Of a stretch of DNA of 12,100 nucleotides, positions 1 through 6,737 are shown one piece after another. Origin of the DNA: Acidimicrobiaceae bacterium (GTDB lineage: Bacteria; Actinomycetota; Acidimicrobiia; Acidimicrobiales; Palsa-688); NCBI GenBank assembly GCA_030838025.1, contig JAUTXM010000510.1, positions 1 to 12,100 of the forward strand, in the 5' to 3' direction. How positions within the stretch are numbered: position 1 is the stretch's first letter; each line of letters starts with the position of its first letter. A program made the position numbers and the translations under genes. The notes beneath the pieces are model-generated. The model worked only from the letters and a program-made list of their open reading frames with translations, did no database searches and was not told the DNA's origin.

Positions 1-528
1 GCGATCACTCCGGCCCTGGACTCGTGGCGGCCGTGGCCGGGTTTCGCGGCGCTCGATCAGCGGGCGGTGTCGAGCGTTGATGGTTGCATGGTCGCTGACG
101 TCACCTTCGGGGCGGTCGCGGTCCGCCGCCTCCGCACTGACACCGCTCGTCGAAGCTGGAGGTTCTGGCGCTGAGCCCGAGCGAACTCGTGCGGTCTCGC
201 CCACGTAACACCAGTTACAGAGCGGACGGCATGCCAGTGAAGCAAGCTTTGGCCGGGCGATTCCGGCTGACACTCCCTTCCGACGTCAAGTGCTTTTAGC
301 CGCATTTCGGTCCGTCTGACCATATTTTCATAATCGGTGGGGTGAAGGTAGCCCGAATCTCCCACCGGGCTGTCCGCAGACCTTCGGAGAATCCGTCGGA
401 GGAGAAGTACGATGGCGATGTTGCCGTTGACAGAGCGACGCCTGGTTTGCGGGAGGGCCTGAGGTTGATCTCATGCTCGTCCGCATCTCACGGAGACCAA
501 TCAACTGATTGTGTACAGAAGATGGACG
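1..528. other. No recognisable gene; 5' flank of the lipoprotein gene
   Basis: I could not assign a gene here. On the plus strand a frame is open from base 1 to a TGA at 172-174 (57 codons, mostly G/C third positions), so the tail of a gene starting outside the window is possible, but its product resembles nothing I know. A minus-strand frame across 57-365 contains a short GYLHPTDYEN stretch faintly like the C-terminus of IS3-type transposases, but no flanking transposase sequence is visible in any frame. The frame of the downstream lipoprotein stays open back to 342, but that upstream part has no protein-like features. Confidence 0.4.
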
Positions 529-546
529 ATCTGGTCGATACCAGAT
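529..546. promoter_or_regulatory. Perfect 7-4-7 inverted repeat, candidate operator
   Basis: The sequence ATCTGGT-CGAT-ACCAGAT has two perfectly complementary 7-base arms around a 4-base centre. It ends 23 bases before the lipoprotein GTG start, where a dimeric repressor would act or where an mRNA hairpin could affect ribosome loading. No regulator gene is adjacent, so the binding protein is unknown. Function is inferred from symmetry and position only. Confidence 0.4.
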
Positions 547-559
547 GGGCAAATGGGTC

Positions 560-563
560 GGAG
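560..563 (+). promoter_or_regulatory. Ribosome binding site of the lipoprotein gene
   Basis: GGAG lies six bases before GTG 570. It decides this start over the frame's upstream possibilities, which lack both a Shine-Dalgarno sequence and a signal peptide. Confidence 0.6.
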
Positions 564-569
564 ACTGTC

Positions 570-1700
570 GTGAAGAGTTGGATTATTGGGTTGGGAGCAG
601 GAACCTCGCTGCTCATCTTGACATCATGTGGGAGTGCAGCCCGAAGCACCAAGCCCGCCGCCGCCACGGTTTCGGTGGCACCCCCTGTCGGGTCGGGCTG
701 GCTCATGTCAAGCACGACCAGCGTCGAGTTCATTCAGTGGACTGACAACGCCGGTGTGTTGACCGGCACGGCCCAAGCGGCAACCAAGAACGATCAGGGG
801 CGGACTCTGGCCGTCGCCACCGGGACTTACCCTCTGGTGGGTTCGCTGCACGGCTCGACGCTCAGTATCAGCTTCGACGGCCGCCCGGCGACCTTCGGGA
901 CCGTCTCAGGCGACAGCTTCACATTAAACGTGCCGCAACAAGACGGGACGCTCGCTCCCGTAACTTTCCACAAGGCGCCGACGAGCGCCTTCAATGCTGC
1001 TGTCGCCAACCTCAACACAATGGTGTCGGATGCGAACCAACAGGCCGCGGCCGCTCAGGCGCAAGCCGATCAGGAAGCTTCGAACGCGCACGCCCAGCAA
1101 GTCGCACAGAACAAGGTCGACGGTGACGTGTCGGCCGTCAACTCGGCCATCGCTGCGTTGCCTCAACAGGAGTCGGCTCTCAGCACGACGCTGCAGCACA
1201 TCGCTTCTGGGTCGCTGCACGCCGTTGTTGTCGCCGTCGCTGGCGTCCACAGCCAGGAGCAGATGGTCATCGCGGAGGCCCGGCAGTACCCTGACGGGAA
1301 CGCCGGGGGAGTATGTGCCGATGCCGCCGGGGTCGCCGCCGCTGCCAGCGGCGTGGAGGCCGATGTCAGCGGGGTCGCCGCGGACGCGAGCGGCGTCTCC
1401 AACGGCCTTGCGTCTCTTCGTTCGACAATATCGGGGCTGACCCAAAGTTTCGCTCAGTTCCAGTCCGACCGGTCGGCCGGCACCTCCGTGCCGTCCGGTG
1501 CGCCCACCAATGCCGACGTGTCGAAAGCAACCACTGCTGCAAACTCGGCGCTGTCATCGGCGCTTTCGACCATAAACGCGTACATCGACCAGGCAAACAT
1601 GGATGCGACAACCGCTTACGGGTATGTAGTTCAGGCGTACAAGGCAGGGAACTGTGGCGATCCGTCCCCCCAGGGAAACCCAGAAAACCACGTATCGTGA
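570..1700 (+). CDS. Secreted lipoprotein with Ala-rich helical C-terminal half, unknown function
   Basis: The 376-residue protein begins at GTG 570, preceded by GGAG. The frame stays open back to 342, but only this start gives a lipoprotein signal peptide: Lys2, a hydrophobic run at about 4-17, and lipobox LTSC with Cys20 as the predicted lipidated residue. Residues 41-136 look beta-rich (a Trp/Gly/Thr pattern including EFIQWTDNAG and GVLTGT). From about 140 on the protein is Ala/Ser/Gln/Val-rich and probably helical or coiled coil, with four 7-residue repeats at 251-278. Cys249 and Cys362 could form a disulfide. I have an impression of similar unnamed actinobacterial lipoproteins, but I do not recognise a named family. 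It probably sits on the outer face of the cytoplasmic membrane. The coding call and the lipobox are well supported; the function is unknown. Confidence 0.85.
   Translation: MKSWIIGLGAGTSLLILTSCGSAARSTKPAAATVSVAPPVGSGWLMSSTTSVEFIQWTDNAGVLTGTAQAATKNDQGRTLAVATGTYPLVGSLHGSTLSISFDGRPATFGTVSGDSFTLNVPQQDGTLAPVTFHKAPTSAFNAAVANLNTMVSDANQQAAAAQAQADQEASNAHAQQVAQNKVDGDVSAVNSAIAALPQQESALSTTLQHIASGSLHAVVVAVAGVHSQEQMVIAEARQYPDGNAGGVCADAAGVAAAASGVEADVSGVAADASGVSNGLASLRSTISGLTQSFAQFQSDRSAGTSVPSGAPTNADVSKATTAANSALSSALSTINAYIDQANMDATTAYGYVVQAYKAGNCGDPSPQGNPENHVS
1320..1403 (+). repeat. Four in-frame 21-bp repeats encoding heptads in the lipoprotein
   Basis: Four consecutive 21-base units encode DAAGVAA, AASGVEA, DVSGVAA and DASGVSN, consensus D-x-S-G-V-x-A. 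The nucleotide units have diverged, while the Gly-Val core is kept in all four. The 7-residue period fits a helical or coiled-coil segment grown by duplication. Confidence 0.75.
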
Positions 1701-1725
1701 CGAGCTTTGTTCAAGAGGAACGACA

Positions 1726-1881
1726 ATGCAGGGGGCCACACCGTTGTGCCCCACTCGGCGTCGCCGTGGGTTTGTCAAGACCTCGGCCGCCAAGCTGAGA
1801 CGGTTGAAACACCTTGCCGGAGCTGCAGCTCAGACCGCCCGAGAGATCGAGCGAAAACGGCACGTTCCCTGCGCGAAGTAA
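1726..1881 (+). CDS. Possible small basic protein, 51 aa, hypothetical
   Basis: A short frame starts at ATG 1726 with a good Shine-Dalgarno (AGAGGAA, about six bases upstream) and ends at TAA 1881. The product is strongly basic (an RRRR run at 11-14, many Arg/Lys) with two Cys near its ends, and resembles nothing I recognise. Against it: a stable hairpin covers its first codons, and it lies in a stretch of broken genes. The OmdA relic downstream is in the same frame, just after this stop codon, so this could also be unrelated sequence that happens to be open. Low confidence. Confidence 0.25.
   Translation: MQGATPLCPTRRRRGFVKTSAAKLRRLKHLAGAAAQTAREIERKRHVPCAK
1732..1752 (+). terminator. GC-rich hairpin downstream of the lipoprotein gene
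   Basis: GGGG-C-CACA pairs with TGTG-CCCC around a CCGT loop: eight base pairs with one bulged C at 1736. It begins 31 bases after the lipoprotein stop. No T-tract follows, so if it terminates transcription it is not a classical intrinsic terminator. It overlaps codons 3-9 of the small open frame at 1726. Confidence 0.4.
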
Positions 1882-1901
1882 CGCGCTCCGAGCGGCCACA
1901 T

Positions 1902-2109
1902 ATGGAGGGGACTAGTCCGCACGGCACTCGATGCGTGGAACGAAATTGCGTCTTTGGCCCGCAACGAGTTCATCTGCTGGGTCGAGGATGCCAAGCAGGA
2001 GATGACCCGAGAACGCCGTATTCGCCGGACCCAGGAGGACCTGCAGGAAGGCAAACGTCGACCCAACTGCTGGCCAGGGTGCAATCATCGCGAACGCATC
2101 GCCATTTGA
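1902..2109 (+). pseudogene. Relic of a YdeI/OmpD-associated (OmdA-type) small protein
   Basis: From about 1921 to the TGA at 2107-2109 one frame encodes ALDAWNEIASLARNEFICWV, then EDAKQEMTRERRIRRTQEDL and KRRPNCWPGCNHRER. This matches my memory of the C-terminal half of the bacteriocin-protection YdeI/OmpD-associated family (helical domain, then a Cys/His tail). No start codon exists in this frame: it opens only after TAA 1879-1881 and contains no ATG or GTG before the conserved part. ATG 1902 (reading MEGTSPH) lies in a different frame and could be the original start separated by a small indel near 1920. The N-terminal segment of the family is not visible. I judge it a broken gene, or an intact small gene split by a sequence error. 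Members are linked to antimicrobial-peptide tolerance, but no activity can be inferred here. Confidence 0.65.
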
Positions 2110-2282
2110 CGGTCGCCTGGGTGACCCTCTCGCCGGGTTGTGGCGCCGGGCGTATCGCCGAGCTGCTCCCGGTTATGGCATTGCGCCTGGTGGTCGACGC
2201 ACGGTTAGCGCCGAACCGGCGCTGGAGGATGCCCGCCAGTGGTTCACGTACAAGCTTGGACATCCGCATACGCTGCTCGACC

Positions 2283-2750
2283 ATGGCGGCGTGGAAGGTG
2301 ATCGAGCAGGCGGAGCCAGAGTTCGCAGGACGGGTGCAGAGGCTGTTCGACGCCGGTCGTCACAAGACGATTGCGACGCTGCGCGCCGATGGCTCGCCAC
2401 GCATCTCGGGTATCGAGTGCGAGTTCGCAGACGGCGATCTCCGCTTCGGTTCGATGACCGGCGCACGGAAAGGGGCGGACCTAAAGCGCGATCCCCGCTT
2501 CGCCCTGCACGGCCCAGCCTTCCACCCGCAGATGGGCAAGGAAAACGACTGGCCGGGCGAGGCAAAGATCGCCGGACGAGCCATACTCGCCGGACCTGTG
2601 ACAAACGAGGCGAGCCAGCAACCGGACGGCGACATGTTCACCGCCGACATCACCGAGGTCGTCATCACCGGACTCAACCCAGAGGCCACCAAACTCGTCC
2701 TTGAGTCCTGGACGCCTGAGCGAGGACTATGGAGGGTCGAGCGGGACTAG
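2283..2750 (+). CDS. Pyridoxamine 5'-phosphate oxidase (PPOX)-fold family protein
   Basis: The 155-residue protein fits the usual length of small single-domain PPOX-class flavin-binding split-barrel proteins. The N-terminal helix (VIEQAEPEFAGRVQRLFDAG) leads into the characteristic first strands KTIATLRADGSPRISG at about 28-43, then DLRFGSMTGARKGADLKRDP at about 52-71, where family members contact the flavin phosphate (or F420 in some), then RFALHGPAF. The C-terminus has EVVITGLNPEATKLVLESW. The substrate cannot be told; such proteins bind FMN, FAD, F420 or heme. The chosen ATG has no clear Shine-Dalgarno; the frame is open upstream, but that part has no family similarity. It sits between two relics (OmdA upstream, recombinase tail downstream), suggesting an acquired or rearranged segment. 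Confidence 0.88.
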   Translation: MAAWKVIEQAEPEFAGRVQRLFDAGRHKTIATLRADGSPRISGIECEFADGDLRFGSMTGARKGADLKRDPRFALHGPAFHPQMGKENDWPGEAKIAGRAILAGPVTNEASQQPDGDMFTADITEVVITGLNPEATKLVLESWTPERGLWRVERD

Positions 2751-2782
2751 AGGCTGATCCGCCCCGAACCGCCGGCAGTCCT

Positions 2783-2923
2783 CGGGCCGGCGTTCCCAGA
2801 CCGGACGTCCAGGTCGCGGCCCGCCATGCCGATGCGAGAACCACGACCATCTACGACCGTCGACGCGCGAGAACCTCGACGCCACGCCACGTATGTCGCC
2901 GTTGCGTTCGTCGGCGGGGCTGA
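2783..2923 (+). pseudogene. C-terminal relic of a tyrosine recombinase/integrase
   Basis: The frame at 2783 reads AGVPRPDVQVAARHADARTT and then TIYDRRR. This is the end of a phage-type tyrosine recombinase catalytic domain: the His of RHAD and the nucleophile Tyr of TIYDR are both visible. The expected tail is then split across frames: RENLD in one and RHATYVAVAFVGG in another. An extra GC after CGACGC and a missing C after CTCGAC explain the break. The preceding catalytic domain (Arg and HxLR motifs) is absent; the PPOX gene occupies that position. It is non-functional, a scar of a lost mobile element or integron-like event. The family call rests on a short but distinctive motif. Confidence 0.7.
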
Positions 2924-3201
2924 CGAACCCTCAGCTCGGTGAGCGGCGCACCTCGGGAGGGCGCACGGACCCCACTGATGCAGTCGGGTGCGTGTCGCGC
3001 TCTGGTGTAGAGGGCAGCCACCAATGCCGTTCGTGCAACGTCATGCCTTTGCTCGGAGCCGGAATTGCGTTGTCCATGACCGACTTCCTCTGGAGTGGTC
3101 AGCGATTGAGTCACATGCAACAGGAGGCCATCGGCGGATGCCCCGCCGACCGTGCTGACCATGAGCACGGTGACGATCATGGCGACGGCTGAACATCGCC
3201 G
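2924..3201. other. Gene-poor spacer after the integrase relic
   Basis: No frame here has recognisable protein features. A minus-strand frame at 3180-2851 begins with a hydrophobic run (IVTVLMVSTVGGASADGLLL) that imitates a signal peptide, but the rest is Arg-rich and overlaps the integrase relic antisense, so I do not call it. The only structure seen is the hairpin at 3131-3149. Confidence 0.45.
3131..3149 (-). terminator. Perfect 7-bp hairpin downstream of the minus-strand gene
   Basis: TCGGCGG-ATGCC-CCGCCGA forms a perfect seven-base stem with a five-base loop, 52 bases past the stop of the minus-strand gene ending at 3202. There is no U-tract on either strand, so intrinsic termination is uncertain. 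Confidence 0.35.
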
Positions 3202-3882
3202 CTACTCGTGCGTAGGGGCGGAGACGTCCTTGTCCTCCATTTCCCACGCGTGGTCCATCGCGTGGAATGCACTGTGGCGGATGAGAAAGGGCAGATTCCA
3301 TGCTCGCATCCGTTTGCCCTCGCCGGCGTTGTACCGCCGCATGGTGGCGACATACGTCTCTCGGTAGTCACGTAGGCCCTTCGGCGTGAGCGCACCGCCC
3401 TCCGGTACCCGCAACCCCAACCGCTTCGCGAACTCCTCGCTCTCCGTGCGGATGGTGTGGCGGATGATCTGGTCGCGGTCGCGCCCACCGCCACGAGGGC
3501 CCTTGCGCATCTCAGCCGAAACCCGAGCCGCCACCGCGTCGAAGAACCCCCAGCACGCGCGCAGCAGCCCGATCTTGCGGTCGATCTCGATGTGGTCCAT
3601 CGGTTCGTGCTCGAAGCCCGATGGAGAAAAGGAGATGCCCCAGAAGTCGGTCGAGCCCGTTCCGACTCGGTCCTCGACAACGTCGATTGGCCCAGCGGCG
3701 TCGAACTCATCAGCCATCCCGGCCGCGACCGCGATCGGCCGGTACCTCTCGCGATACGACTCGAGCATCTCGATCGCCAACTCGGGGGTCTTCGCCCCCC
3801 GGCTCCAGCCTGGCCAGTCGACGGCAAACGCCACCGCCTTCTTCCCCTTGGGCCCACGTTCCACGACGGCGCGAACCGGCAT
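3202..3882 (-). CDS. Conserved-looking actinobacterial protein, DinB-like His-rich C-terminus
   Basis: The 226-residue protein is read from ATG 3882. The frame extends to a GTG at 3966, but the extra 28 residues are low-complexity and Arg-rich. Residues 1-50 (VVERGPKGKKAVAFAVDWPG, then a helix TPELAIEMLESYRERY) resemble the beta-beta-alpha start of HicB-like domains. Residues 97-125 and 194-220 look like helices of a DinB-type bundle, and the C-terminal helix has His203, His207 and His211 spaced as HxxxHxxxH (RHSAFHAMDH), suitable for a metal site. I have an impression of homologues with this N-terminus in actinobacteria but know no assigned function. It is divergent from the DUF664 gene. The coding call is strong; the two-domain reading is inference. 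No clear ribosome site is seen, so the start is uncertain. Confidence 0.85.
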   Translation of the reverse strand: MPVRAVVERGPKGKKAVAFAVDWPGWSRGAKTPELAIEMLESYRERYRPIAVAAGMADEFDAAGPIDVVEDRVGTGSTDFWGISFSPSGFEHEPMDHIEIDRKIGLLRACWGFFDAVAARVSAEMRKGPRGGGRDRDQIIRHTIRTESEEFAKRLGLRVPEGGALTPKGLRDYRETYVATMRRYNAGEGKRMRAWNLPFLIRHSAFHAMDHAWEMEDKDVSAPTHE

Positions 3883-4248
3883 CGCGGCCGGATGGTACGC
3901 GCGCCGACGCTTGTCGTCTACTGCGCTGCCCGTCTGCCAGGTCGGCGTGGCTGAGCGCGAGCGCACAGAACTGTGGACCTCTGCCGTGTGAAGCCGCTCG
4001 GGTGCTGACCCCGGCGACCTCCGACATCAGAATCCCCGAATGCGCCCGACATCATGGCAGGGTGCTCACGTAATGGAGGAGCTGCCGCGTGCCGGCTGAT
4101 GGCGAGCGGTTTCCGTCGGCCGGACGATGCGGGCGACGCCTACCCTGCAGGACCGCTCGCCGAACAGCAGCCGGGCTCGCTCGGCGATCCGGCGGCAGAC
4201 GGTCGTTCTGGGCGGTGCCTCGTTGGTTCAGTCGGTACCGTACGCAGC
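3883..4248. other. Divergent intergenic region between two DinB-like genes
   Basis: This holds the upstream regions of the minus-strand gene (start 3882) and the DUF664 gene (start near 4249). Frames of both genes stay open into it, to GTG 3966 on the minus strand and to 4054 on the plus strand, but the translations lose family similarity. A GGAGGA precedes GTG 4089 in another frame, whose Arg-rich 61-residue product looks non-coding. I see no clear promoter or operator. Confidence 0.4.
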
Positions 4249-4746
4249 GTGTCGAGAGCCGAGGTGTCCCCTGAGACAGAACGAGCCGGACTGTGCGAGT
4301 TTCTCGACATGCAGCGCGAGGCGCTGATCGCCAACCTTCAAGGCCTCTCCGAAGAGAACGCTCGAAGGGCGGCAACCGCGAGCTCGCTGTCGCTGCTGAG
4401 CTTGATCAAGCACTCGGCGATCTTGGAGCGCCGATGGTTTCAAGTCATCGTGGCCGGACGCAGTTTCCCGGGTGAGTGGCCAGAGGTGCAGTCCGAGGAG
4501 CTGGACCCGACCTTTCGGCTCGCTGATGATGACACGATCGAGACTGTTGTCGCCTACTACCGGGAACAGGTCAGCGCCTCGCAAGAAATTGTCAGCAGCC
4601 TTGATCTCGACACGCCGTGCGCCTGGCCGGAGATGGCGCACCGGAACCTGCGGTGGGTTGCACTACACATGATCGAGGAGACCGCTCGACACGCCGGCCA
4701 CGCTGACATTATCCGTGAGACGATCGACGGCAGCCGGGGACTCTGA
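4249..4746 (+). CDS. DinB family protein (DUF664 type)
   Basis: The predicted 165-residue protein has the length and motifs of the DUF664 branch of the DinB/YfiT-like four-helix bundle, whose members include thiol (mycothiol or bacillithiol) S-transferases and related metal-binding enzymes. His55 in LIKHSAILERRWF is the first metal-ligand candidate. The C-terminal helix HMIEETARHAGHADIIRE supplies His140, His148 and His151. The linker has a GEWPEV/AWPEMAHRNLRW pattern typical of the group. GTG 4249 is chosen to give a normal N-terminus (ETERAGLCEFLDMQREALI); GTG 4264, preceded by GAGAG, is a good alternative, while the frame's extension to 4054 has no similarity. The likely role is conjugation of a small thiol to toxic electrophiles; the substrate is unknown. 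It converges on the VOC gene downstream, 57 bases away. Confidence 0.9.
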   Translation: MSRAEVSPETERAGLCEFLDMQREALIANLQGLSEENARRAATASSLSLLSLIKHSAILERRWFQVIVAGRSFPGEWPEVQSEELDPTFRLADDDTIETVVAYYREQVSASQEIVSSLDLDTPCAWPEMAHRNLRWVALHMIEETARHAGHADIIRETIDGSRGL

Positions 4747-4753
4747 CACCGCA

Positions 4754-4773
4754 GGGCGGGAATCGTCCCACCC
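4754..4773. terminator. Hairpin between convergent genes, possible bidirectional terminator
   Basis: GGGCGGGA-ATCG-TCCCACCC forms an eight-position stem with a single C-A mismatch and a four-base loop. It lies in the 57-base gap between the DinB stop (4746) and the VOC stop (4804, minus strand), where a two-way terminator is expected. No T-run is present on either side. Confidence 0.4.
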
Positions 4774-4803
4774 GCTCGAGGCCACCCTCCAAATGAGGCT
4801 CGG

Positions 4804-5661
4804 CTACGCCTCGAGATCTTTATTCTCGGGTACGAACTGGCTGGCGATGAACGTCGCTCCCTGCGGGTCCTTGATCACCGCCATCCGGGTCCATGGCGCG
4901 GCAAACGGCCCGGCTACCACCTCGCCGCCGAGTTGGCGGGCCTGGTCGACAATCAGGTCGACGTCGTCGACACCGAAGGTGACACTCCAGTGCGCCGGCG
5001 TCTCATCGTCAACGGCGATCGGGGTGAGGGCCGCCACGACGTCGATAAATCCGTCCGGGGCCCCCATCTGAGCCATCTGCTGGCGCAGGCCCGGGCTGCG
5101 TTCCTCGAGATGGTCGCCGTAACCCGGAAGGGTCCACAGCACCCCAAACGGCAGGTCCAACGTCGTCCAACCGAACACCGCCGAGTAGAAAGCCTTCGCC
5201 GCCTCGGGATCCCGGGTGGCGAGGCCGTTGAAGTTGAGGGAGCCGTGCTCGTTCACGACCTCCGCCCCCCGATGGTTCTTGGCCTGCCACACGCAAAACG
5301 CCGCGCCCTCGGAATCGCTCAGGACCGCCATCCGACCCGAATCCATGACGTCGAAAGGCTCCGCCACCACGGCGCCACCGGCAGCCCGGACCCTCGCCGC
5401 CGCCTCGTCGGCGTCGTCGACCCAGATGTAGGTGTTCCACGATGCCAACGGCGGCGCACCGGCCGGGCTTGAACCAATGGCGGCCACGTCTCGGCCTCGG
5501 ATGCGGGCTATGAAATAGTTGCCGTCGGTTCCTTCGGGCATCACGTCCTCGAAGTCCCACCCGAACAGACCGCGGTAGAACGCAAGGACGGCCTCGTGGT
5601 CGGGGTGGCTGGTGTCGACCCAGCAGGGAACGCCGGCGATGTATCCGTCTCGATCGGGCAT
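4804..5661 (-). CDS. Two-domain VOC (glyoxalase/dioxygenase-fold) family protein
   Basis: The 285-residue protein has two vicinal-oxygen-chelate domains, about 8-126 and 139-279. Each starts with a beta strand and the helix/turn AFYRGLFGW (27-35) or AFYSAVFGW (157-165), and each ends with a substrate-pocket strand (MAVLSDSEGAAFCVWQ; MAVIKDPQGATFIASQF). IWVDDADEAAARVRAAGG and FGVDDVDLIVDQARQLGG are the usual mid-domain strand-helix units. The architecture matches actinobacterial two-domain VOC proteins often labelled hydroxylase or CFP-30-like. The reaction is unknown: glyoxalase, antibiotic sequestration and dioxygenase are all possible. The start is well fixed by AGGAGA seven bases before ATG 5661. 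A TACAGT -10-like hexamer (minus strand, 5702-5697) would give a leader of about 30 bases; no good -35 is seen. Confidence 0.93.
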   Translation of the reverse strand: MPDRDGYIAGVPCWVDTSHPDHEAVLAFYRGLFGWDFEDVMPEGTDGNYFIARIRGRDVAAIGSSPAGAPPLASWNTYIWVDDADEAAARVRAAGGAVVAEPFDVMDSGRMAVLSDSEGAAFCVWQAKNHRGAEVVNEHGSLNFNGLATRDPEAAKAFYSAVFGWTTLDLPFGVLWTLPGYGDHLEERSPGLRQQMAQMGAPDGFIDVVAALTPIAVDDETPAHWSVTFGVDDVDLIVDQARQLGGEVVAGPFAAPWTRMAVIKDPQGATFIASQFVPENKDLEA

Positions 5662-5917
5662 GGTCGTCTCCTATCCGTTTCGTGTCGTCATCGAAGACTG
5701 TAACGGCCTAAACCGGCCACCTTGTGTCCACTTTCCCGCCATTGTTGCCCGATGCAGCGAAAGCGACGCTCGCGTCGTTCGGGCGGGCTCCCACCGCGAC
5801 TTCCAGAATGCTCACTCCCGCAGCTCAACAGCCTCCGAGGTGCCGAGCGAACGGCAGCATCAGAGCTGCGCTCGATAACGGCGCCTCCCCGATCTCGCGG
5901 TGTGAAAGGCTCACGCC

Positions 5918-6066
5918 ATGGGCATCCCAACGTGAATTGCGCCCATCTTTGCGGTCCGGGACCCCTTGAAGCCGCCATGGCGCACTATCGCCGACTGGGC
6001 TTCGAAACCAGACCCCCTACGAAGGCGGGGGGTACGACTTCACCCGCGATGGCATCGAGATTCCCG
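5918..6066 (+). pseudogene. Frameshifted, truncated VOC (bleomycin-resistance-like) relic
   Basis: Pieces of a small VOC protein appear in three frames. ATG 5918 gives MGIPT and then an in-frame TGA; the same frame continues IAPIFAVRDP. The next frame gives EAAMAHYRRLGFETR from 5968, and the third gives PYEGGGYDFTRDGIEI from about 6015. Both frame changes fall on C runs (CCCC near 5962-5965 and CCCCC at 6013-6017); removing two Cs at each restores RDLEAAMAHYRRLGFETRPY. The C-terminal half of the domain is missing: similarity stops near 6066, where the intact PhnB-like gene begins. It is a decayed gene, perhaps partly worsened by homopolymer miscalls, but the stop codon and truncation argue for real decay. 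Confidence 0.7.
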
Positions 6067-6072
6067 CCCAGT

Positions 6073-6459
6073 GTGTCAGACTTGGGAGTGTCCTCGATTC
6101 GCCCTCGGGCGGGGTATCGCTCGGTCACGCCTCGCATCGTCGTGGGCAACGTCGAGGCACAGGTCGCATTCCTACGTGCGGTATTCCACGCTACAGGCGA
6201 CCCGGTCCTCGGCCGCCCGACAGAGGTCCGCATCGGTGATTCGATGATCATGGTGACGCCGGCTACTCAACGGGACGTGTTCACCGCCTTCCTCTACGTC
6301 TATGTCGACGACGCAGACCGAGCATACGAACAGGCGCTCGCGGCCGGGGCGACCCCTCTTGAGGCGCCGCTCGATACGCCCTATGGTGATCGACGAGCGA
6401 TGGTACGTGACCCATTTGGCAACGTGTTCCAAATCGCCCACCAAATCGTGACGGGTTGA
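6073..6459 (+). CDS. PhnB-like single-domain VOC family protein
   Basis: The 128-residue protein matches the usual size of PhnB/glyoxalase-bleomycin-resistance-like VOC proteins. Diagnostic stretches: YRSVTPRIVVGNVEAQVAFL (about 15-34) with the FLRAVFHATG helix/turn, VRIGDSMIMV (52-61), FLYVYVDDADRAYEQALAAG (73-92), and the C-terminal PLDTPYGDRRAMVRDPFGNV, the family signature. The last segment places the pocket acid and aromatic residues. The frame stays open upstream to 5722, but that part reads through the broken VOC relic, so the true start is probably GTG 6073 or GTG 6088; neither has a strong Shine-Dalgarno. The substrate is unknown. Codon use looks native high-GC. Confidence 0.88.
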   Translation: MSDLGVSSIRPRAGYRSVTPRIVVGNVEAQVAFLRAVFHATGDPVLGRPTEVRIGDSMIMVTPATQRDVFTAFLYVYVDDADRAYEQALAAGATPLEAPLDTPYGDRRAMVRDPFGNVFQIAHQIVTG

Positions 6460-6465
6460 CTGTCT

Positions 6466-6490
6466 CCTTGTCCTAAATGCCGGGACAAGG
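6466..6490 (+). terminator. Perfect 8-bp hairpin after the PhnB-like gene
   Basis: CCTTGTCC and GGACAAGG form a perfect eight-base stem around a nine-base loop, starting seven bases after the stop codon. No T-run follows. Position and symmetry make it a likely 3'-end structure of the transcript. Confidence 0.5.
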
Positions 6491-6689
6491 GCTCCGAGGG
6501 GCATGTCCAGGTCTCCTATTGCGCCATCCGCCAGAGTATTTCCTGACAGAACGAGCCGCGCCAACCGTTCGCATACCGGATCCGACCCGGAGTGCCCCCG
6601 GACTGCTGATCGTGGGCGAGTGCGCCGAGACTTCGTCGCATCTGGTCGGCCCAAGTGTGGGTACCTCCAGGTAATCCGAAGATCGCTCA

Positions 6690-6705
6690 GGGCGTGTTGA
6701 CGCCC
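6690..6705 (-). terminator. Short hairpin downstream of the membrane-protein gene
   Basis: GGGCGT-GTTG-ACGCCC is a six-base perfect stem with a tetraloop, 32 bases past the minus-strand stop at 6738. It has no U-tract. The surrounding 6491-6689 has no recognisable gene on either strand. Confidence 0.3.
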
Positions 6706-6737
6706 ATGACGCCTGAAATGGTGCCTACCACCGGCCA

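Noticed and set aside
57..365. Minus-strand frame with GYLHPTDYEN, faintly like an IS3 transposase C-terminus
   Set aside because: Only about ten residues look alike; none of the upstream frames shows the expected integrase-core sequence and no terminal inverted repeat was found.
427..432. TTGACA hexamer upstream of the lipoprotein as a -35 box
   Set aside because: No TANNNT-like -10 at 16-19 bases downstream.
2851..3180. Minus-strand frame beginning like a signal peptide
   Set aside because: The hydrophobic start is followed by Arg-rich sequence and it lies antisense to the integrase relic; no ribosome site.
4089..4274. 61-codon frame with GGAGGA before its GTG
   Set aside because: Arg-rich product without motifs, overlapping the DinB gene start in another frame.
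5697..5718. TACAGT and GGCC-N6-GGCC upstream of the minus-strand VOC gene as promoter/operator
   Set aside because: No -35 partner and only 4-base arms; too weak in GC-rich DNA to list as a feature.
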